From Rhodococcoides fascians NBRC 12155 = LMG 3623 (lineage in GTDB: Bacteria > Actinomycetota > Actinomycetes > Mycobacteriales > Mycobacteriaceae), in the NCBI RefSeq assembly GCF_001894785.1, contig NZ_BCWW01000003.1:620001-684000 (forward strand): a DNA stretch of 64,000 bases, read 5' to 3'. How positions within the stretch are numbered: the first letter of the stretch is position 1; each line of letters starts with the position of its first letter. Below the pieces are notes generated by a model. The model made no database searches and had not been told where the DNA came from. It saw only the letters and a list, made by a program, of their open reading frames with translations. Shown piece after piece: positions 63,617 through 64,000 of the stretch. Made by a program: the position numbers and the translations under genes.

Positions 63617-64000
63617 CTACTGATCGCCTGCGGCGACGAGGGGCTCGAGGGTGAGCTCGGGCATCTCCTTCTGGATGTACTGCAGTCGCCACTTGTCGCT
63701 GACGAGAGCCAGCAGGGCACCGTCGGTCCGGGTGAAGATCTCGACGCCGCGCTGACGGCCCAATTCGACGGCCGACGCCGCGTCGGTGCGCCGAGCAAGC
63801 GAGTAACCCAACGGTTCCATCCGAGCGTCGACGCCGAATTCGGTCTTCATTCGTGCGGTGACCACCTCGAACTGCATCGGGCCGACGGCCGCGAGAACCG
63901 GGGAGGCGTCGCCGCGAATGTCGTTGCGCAGCACCTGAACCACGCCCTCGGAGTCGAGTTGTTCGACGGCTCGGCGGAACTTCTTGTACTTGTCGGCGCT
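63617..64000 (-). CDS. prfC: Peptide chain release factor 3, C-terminal part (truncated by window end)
   Basis: The last ~127 residues of RF3, a GTPase that recycles RF1/RF2 after termination. Reading from the window edge: KYKKFRRAVEQLDSEG, VQVLRNDIRGDASPVLAAVG, QFEVVTARMKTEFGVDARME, ending in LEPLVAAGDQ, which match the RF3 C-terminal domain. The G domain lies beyond base 64000. It appears to head a unit with pnuC. Confidence 0.9.
   Translation of the reverse strand, partial: SADKYKKFRRAVEQLDSEGVVQVLRNDIRGDASPVLAAVGPMQFEVVTARMKTEFGVDARMEPLGYSLARRTDAASAVELGRQRGVEIFTRTDGALLALVSDKWRLQYIQKEMPELTLEPLVAAGDQ

Overview
This 64 kb window is chromosomal DNA of a high-GC mycolic-acid actinomycete, most likely Rhodococcus or a close relative. 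Gene order follows the Mycobacterium tuberculosis chromosome from Rv0955 to Rv1011 in blocks (perM-purN-purH-Rv0958-Rv0959; mprA-mprB-pepD-moaB2-mscL; Rv0991c-fthC-galU-glp-rimJ-glpR; arcA-pmt-rsmI; metG-tatD-rpfB-ksgA-ispE). An MspA-type porin, a protein mannosyltransferase and a WS/DGAT enzyme also fit. The synteny is recalled from the M. tuberculosis map, not computed.

Layout. 0-8.2 kb: PerM-like membrane protein, last steps of purine synthesis, and an AAA/VWA pair, interrupted by a DUF559 gene bounded by two related palindromes. 8.2-10.3 kb: minus-strand DUF1707 protein, lipoprotein and AEC transporter. 10.3-13.1 kb: a zinc-starvation island of six cysteine-poor ribosomal protein paralogues and the GTPase-like Mrf, with two Zur-like boxes in the divergent promoter. 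13.1-19.8 kb: VIT transporter, RtcB ligase, Tat-exported phosphatase, CorA, VOC protein, UPF0126/TRIC protein. 19.8-24.4 kb: MprAB envelope-stress system and PepD, with matching 19-bp MprA-type boxes before mprA and pepD, then MoaB2. 24.4-26.4 kb: porin with a long leader, and a lipoprotein. 26.4-33.1 kb: MscL, SAF-domain protein, redox chaperone Ruc under a CIRCE operator, FthC, GalU, the divisome pair Glp/GlpR around RimJ, and tRNA-Ala(CGC).

33.1-40.9 kb is the accessory part. Directly after tRNA-Ala come two unknown small genes, a PP-loop ATPase with a QueC-like cysteine cluster, two paralogous GT2 glycosyltransferases flanking a hexapeptide acyltransferase, a frameshifted SGNH hydrolase, two tandem GyrI-like effector-binding proteins, and a TetR regulator of the gamma-butyrolactone-receptor type. 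This is the best candidate for an undescribed system (surface glycan synthesis or decoration with a PP-loop enzyme).

40.9-64 kb returns to conserved genes: SDR overlapping SoxR, arginine deiminase, ArsC-like reductase, GntR/DoxX, Pmt, RsmI, SRPBCC, lipase, WS/DGAT, MetRS, TatD, RpfB, KsgA, a nuclease, a WYL regulator, IspE, an ABC-F ATPase, a DUF4166 protein, 3-hydroxyisobutyryl-CoA hydrolase, PnuC and the 3' end of prfC. Related 40-60 nt palindromes recur at gene ends throughout and look like a dispersed terminator family. No insertion sequence, prophage, CRISPR array or rRNA was seen.
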